From Scedosporium boydii (taxonomy: Eukaryota > Ascomycota > Sordariomycetes > Microascales > Microascaceae), in assembly GCA_002221725.1 (NCBI GenBank), contig NJFT01000001.1:1-64000 (forward strand): a stretch of DNA of 64,000 bases, in the 5' to 3' direction. The notes under the pieces are model-generated. The model made no database searches. It saw nothing but the letters and a program-made list of their open reading frames with translations, and was not told where the DNA came from. Each line of letters starts with the position of its first letter. Position 1 is the first letter of the stretch. This document shows positions 61,625-64,000 of this stretch, piece by piece. Position numbers and translations under genes: made by a program.

Positions 61625-62450
61625 ATGACAAGAGTCAGCGTTTACGCAGGCCTCTTGGTCTTCTCAGTCGCAGGTCCGTTCCCCCCTTCCTCTCCCTTCA
61701 CTGTCTACGTCATCGTCACCCAACATTCTCCCTCCTCCAGATCTCTAGATCTCACCGCGCACAACCGTGACGATGCTAACCCTTAAATCACCCAATAGCC
61801 GCGATCATGACCATCACCTCCATAATCCTCCCCCGATGGGTCTACTACTCCGTCACCACCCCCAAAGGCGACCACATCCTCCAAACAATCGGGCTCCACC
61901 AAAGCTGCTCCAACCTCCGCGACCCGCCGTGCCAGACCTTCCCGACAGAGGAGCAGTGCGACCCCTCCGCCTCCGACAACGCCCGCTTCTGTCACCTCTG
62001 GCGATCGGCCGGGTTCCTGGCGAACCTTGCCGTGGCGCTACACCTCGTCATGGTGGTCGTGTACATCTTCCTCATCGGCGGCGGGAAGCAGAGGAGGGAG
62101 TTTGGGTGGAAGGTGTTGGCGGGGTTTTTGACTTGTGTTGCTGTTATTGAATATGTCATTATCGGCATTGTAGTGAGTTTGTACCAAAGGAATCGCCGTC
62201 GCTCCATGTCCATGTCCATTTTACAACGGGAAGACCGAATATATTCTAACACCATGTTTCTCAGTCCTATGCGTACGACAACGACGAGCAGTTCCTCATC
62301 CCCGGCTGGTCTCTCGACACTTCTTGGCTCCTTTGCATCATCAGCGCGAGCGTCTCCATCGCTTGCGCCGCGGCGCTCACAGCATCCCACTACCTCTTGC
62401 CTCCGGAGGGTGGCTACGATTTCTTGGAGGACCCTGTGGCGACCGATTAA
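61625..62450 (+). CDS. Four-TM claudin-like membrane protein
   Basis: Exons 61625-61673, 61799-62172 and 62265-62450 join to 202 residues. TM1 covers about 5-28 across the first intron (YAGLLVFSVAAIMTITSIIL). The extracellular loop carries RWVYY and four or more Cys (CSNL...PPC...EQC...FC). TM2 (AGFLANLAVALHLVMVVVYIFLI), TM3 (VLAGFLTCVAVIEYVIIGIV) and TM4 (SWLLCIISASVSIACAAALTA) follow, with a short tail ending PVATD. This layout, with an aromatic W motif and Cys in the first loop, fits fungal claudin-like/SUR7-PalI-type tetraspan proteins of the plasma membrane or ER. Specific function is unknown. The first donor is GTCCGT, weaker than usual. Confidence 0.8.
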
Positions 62451-63220
62451 ATCCAGTATTCTTTATCGAGGTTTCTTTTTTCTTTCATCGGCCTCTTCTT
62501 GGCCTCTTCATCTAGGGGGGATATTACCTACAAAGTATTCAGTGGCTGTAGGACAGGCGTTTCGGATTTTGGGCTTTACGATTATAGGCGGGAAGGATGG
62601 CAAGTGTACATTTGATATCAATGATTCCGGGGAATCGTAAAATTGGTGGTTTATTGTTTTGTATGTGCTGAAATATCAAGTTTCTCTATTAATCCAAGGC
62701 TCCCGCTTTACGAGGTGAGCTTTACGAGGTGAGCGAGTGTTGAAGGATCAATTGCAGCCTGGTGGAGGACGATCATCCCCTGCGGACAGCGGCATGCGTC
62801 AAGTGTAAAAATGCGTGGTCGTATCATCACTCTCTTGGCCACAATTCGGGCGAATCACTTTCTTCCCATGGCCACTACCTCCCCGCCCCCCCTTACCGCC
62901 CGACAGGCCAGGCTGTGGTCAAAATGCCATTGTCGTCTCTCCGACAGAGCCTGGCCAGAGCGGCGCAGTGCGTGCAGCGGCTGAGCCCAGGCGAAGGGCT
63001 GGGTATACGTGCCAGGATCCTCATCCCTGCCATCAACTCCGATTGGGAATCTGTCCGAGCTATGGATAAAAAGCCGACAAGTTCGCTGGTTCCACAGAAT
63101 AAAACGGATGAGCTTGCTCGATTGAACGCTGCAACAAAGCTGTTTGCTTGAAAACCGTCCACATTCCCCCTTTGCGCCTATTATAAGCTTATCACGACGC
63201 CTTAGCAAGTAAATGCTGGT
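62451..63220. other. Intergenic region
   Basis: Tail-to-head spacer of 770 bases. An open frame at 62762-63151 (+, 129 codons) has no recognisable domain and is not called. A direct repeat GCTTTACGAGGTGAGC occurs twice in tandem at about 62704-62735. Confidence 0.5.
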
Positions 63221-64000
63221 ATGAGCGAACCGACGATGAGTGTCAGTGGCAACAGCAACAAGACGGAAAGGAGTATTAGCGACCAGCCTCTAGGCAGTCA
63301 CAGCGATGCGTTCACAACCGACGACGACGTCAAAGCAGATACGAACCCAAGCCGTCAATCAAAATGGCTACCCCTACCCACCGACCCCGAGCTCCGGCAA
63401 GAAACCCTACTGGAGACAGACTTCACGGCTCTTCTCCTGAAGCCGGCCGAAAACCGTCTCGACAGGCCCGCGATCGAGTACCTGTCTCTGACGTCAATGG
63501 ATGAGGCGAGACAGTGGTTTGACGAGACTACCGCCGCGGCGGAGGTACCCAAGCCAGACGGGCGTGGGTGCCTCCGCGTCCTTTCATTCCACCCACGGGA
63601 TTTCAACAACAGCGGAACGGCCGCGTTTAAGGAGATGTGCGTGAGAGGTGGCCCGGTTCGCGAGACTAGGGAACACCACACGGGCTTCACCGGCCTCTCC
63701 AGGTATCGATGGCCTCCACAAACTACAGCAACGGACGAGGCAAAGCGGGAGGGTAGTAGCGACAACGACGACGCAAGGCTAGACCCTAAGTCCCACCCGT
63801 TGCAAAGACTCGTCTACGACATGGAGATCGAAACGTGGCTCCGCTTCGGAACGTCATCCTACTTCCCTCAGTCCAAGACCACCGTTATGGCACTTGGCGT
63901 CTTTAGCAGCGTCGCCTCCGACTCCGTGGAGTTACTAGAATACATGGCAACGGCCGTCGAAGACGACCACGACCGCGCATTTAGAGACCCGCTCATGTTC
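63221..64000 (+). CDS. Unrecognised protein, 5' part of a gene cut by the window end
   Basis: The frame from the ATG at 63221 is open for 260 codons to the last base. The protein begins MSEPTMSVSGNSNK with a Ser/Asp-rich disordered start. It then becomes globular (EYLSLTSMDEARQWFDET, GCLRVLSFHPRDFNNSG, LVYDMEIETWLRFGTSSYFPQSKTTVMALGVFSS). No signal peptide or TM segment is seen in this part. I do not recognise the family; large fungal membrane proteins of the CorA-like type can have similar soluble N-termini, but nothing here proves that. The start is the first ATG after in-frame stops. An ORF on the opposite strand (63355-63765) is a shadow. Confidence 0.65.
   Translation, partial: MSEPTMSVSGNSNKTERSISDQPLGSHSDAFTTDDDVKADTNPSRQSKWLPLPTDPELRQETLLETDFTALLLKPAENRLDRPAIEYLSLTSMDEARQWFDETTAAAEVPKPDGRGCLRVLSFHPRDFNNSGTAAFKEMCVRGGPVRETREHHTGFTGLSRYRWPPQTTATDEAKREGSSDNDDARLDPKSHPLQRLVYDMEIETWLRFGTSSYFPQSKTTVMALGVFSSVASDSVELLEYMATAVEDDHDRAFRDPLMF

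Noticed and set aside
62762..63151. 129-codon ORF between the claudin-like gene and the last gene
   Set aside because: No domain, no homology I recognise, and low-quality composition; probably leader or spacer sequence.

Overview
The window is nuclear DNA of a filamentous ascomycete (Pezizomycotina, most likely a Sordariomycete). The evidence is short GT-AG introns of about 50-150 nt with CTAAC-like branch sites, compact genes separated by C/T-rich leaders, a PHD-containing MYST acetyltransferase, a DUF7918-type protein, a group II (GNA-2-like) G-alpha subunit and a killer-toxin-like (subgroup C) chitinase start. I see no bacterial operons, CRISPR arrays, rRNA or convincing tRNA. All exon structures below were joined by hand from splice sites, and every joined coding sequence is a whole number of codons.

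Layout, left to right. 1-4.7 kb is accessory in character: the 5' end of a secreted chitinase (-), a small secreted protein with weak ADP-ribosyltransferase-like motifs (+), and an orphan 432-residue protein (+) whose intron carries a long T tract. At 4.9-5.3 kb lie an AT-rich, RIP-like relic and a short repeat cluster. From 6.3 to 28 kb is a housekeeping block: PHD-MYST acetyltransferase (-), complex I subunit NDUFA1 (+, with a 4-nt microexon), tRNA thiolase NCS6 (-) divergent from ribosomal protein eL8 (+), NTF2 (-), a DUF7918 protein (-), seipin (-) and a Cdc15/Imp2/Hof1-like F-BAR/SH3 cytokinesis protein (-). From 28 to 46 kb are the CCR4-NOT scaffold NOT1 (+), a GDS1 winged-helix protein (+), the mitochondrial methyltransferase OMS1 (-) and a beta-carbonic anhydrase (+). 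G-alpha GNA-2 (-) sits at 46.9-48.7 kb. A gene desert of about 7.5 kb (48.7-56.3 kb) follows, then spermidine synthase (+), an omega-amidase-type nitrilase (-), a four-TM claudin-like membrane protein (+) and the 5' part of an unrecognised gene (+) running off the end.

The genes do not form a pathway cluster. They are independent core functions (chromatin, mRNA decay, translation, nuclear transport, lipid droplets, septation, respiration, polyamines). Three pairs are head to head with shared upstream DNA: MYST/NDUFA1, NCS6/eL8 and F-BAR/NOT1.

The most interesting unexplained signals are: (1) two adjacent strong hairpins inside the unusually long, partly translatable fourth intron of spermidine synthase; (2) the 4-nt microexon of NDUFA1; (3) a GTACTTCGTAC-type near-palindrome scattered through the intergenic DNA and seen in no coding exon I read; (4) the small secreted ADP-ribosyltransferase-like candidate; and (5) tandem repeats and a translatable intron in the F-BAR protein.
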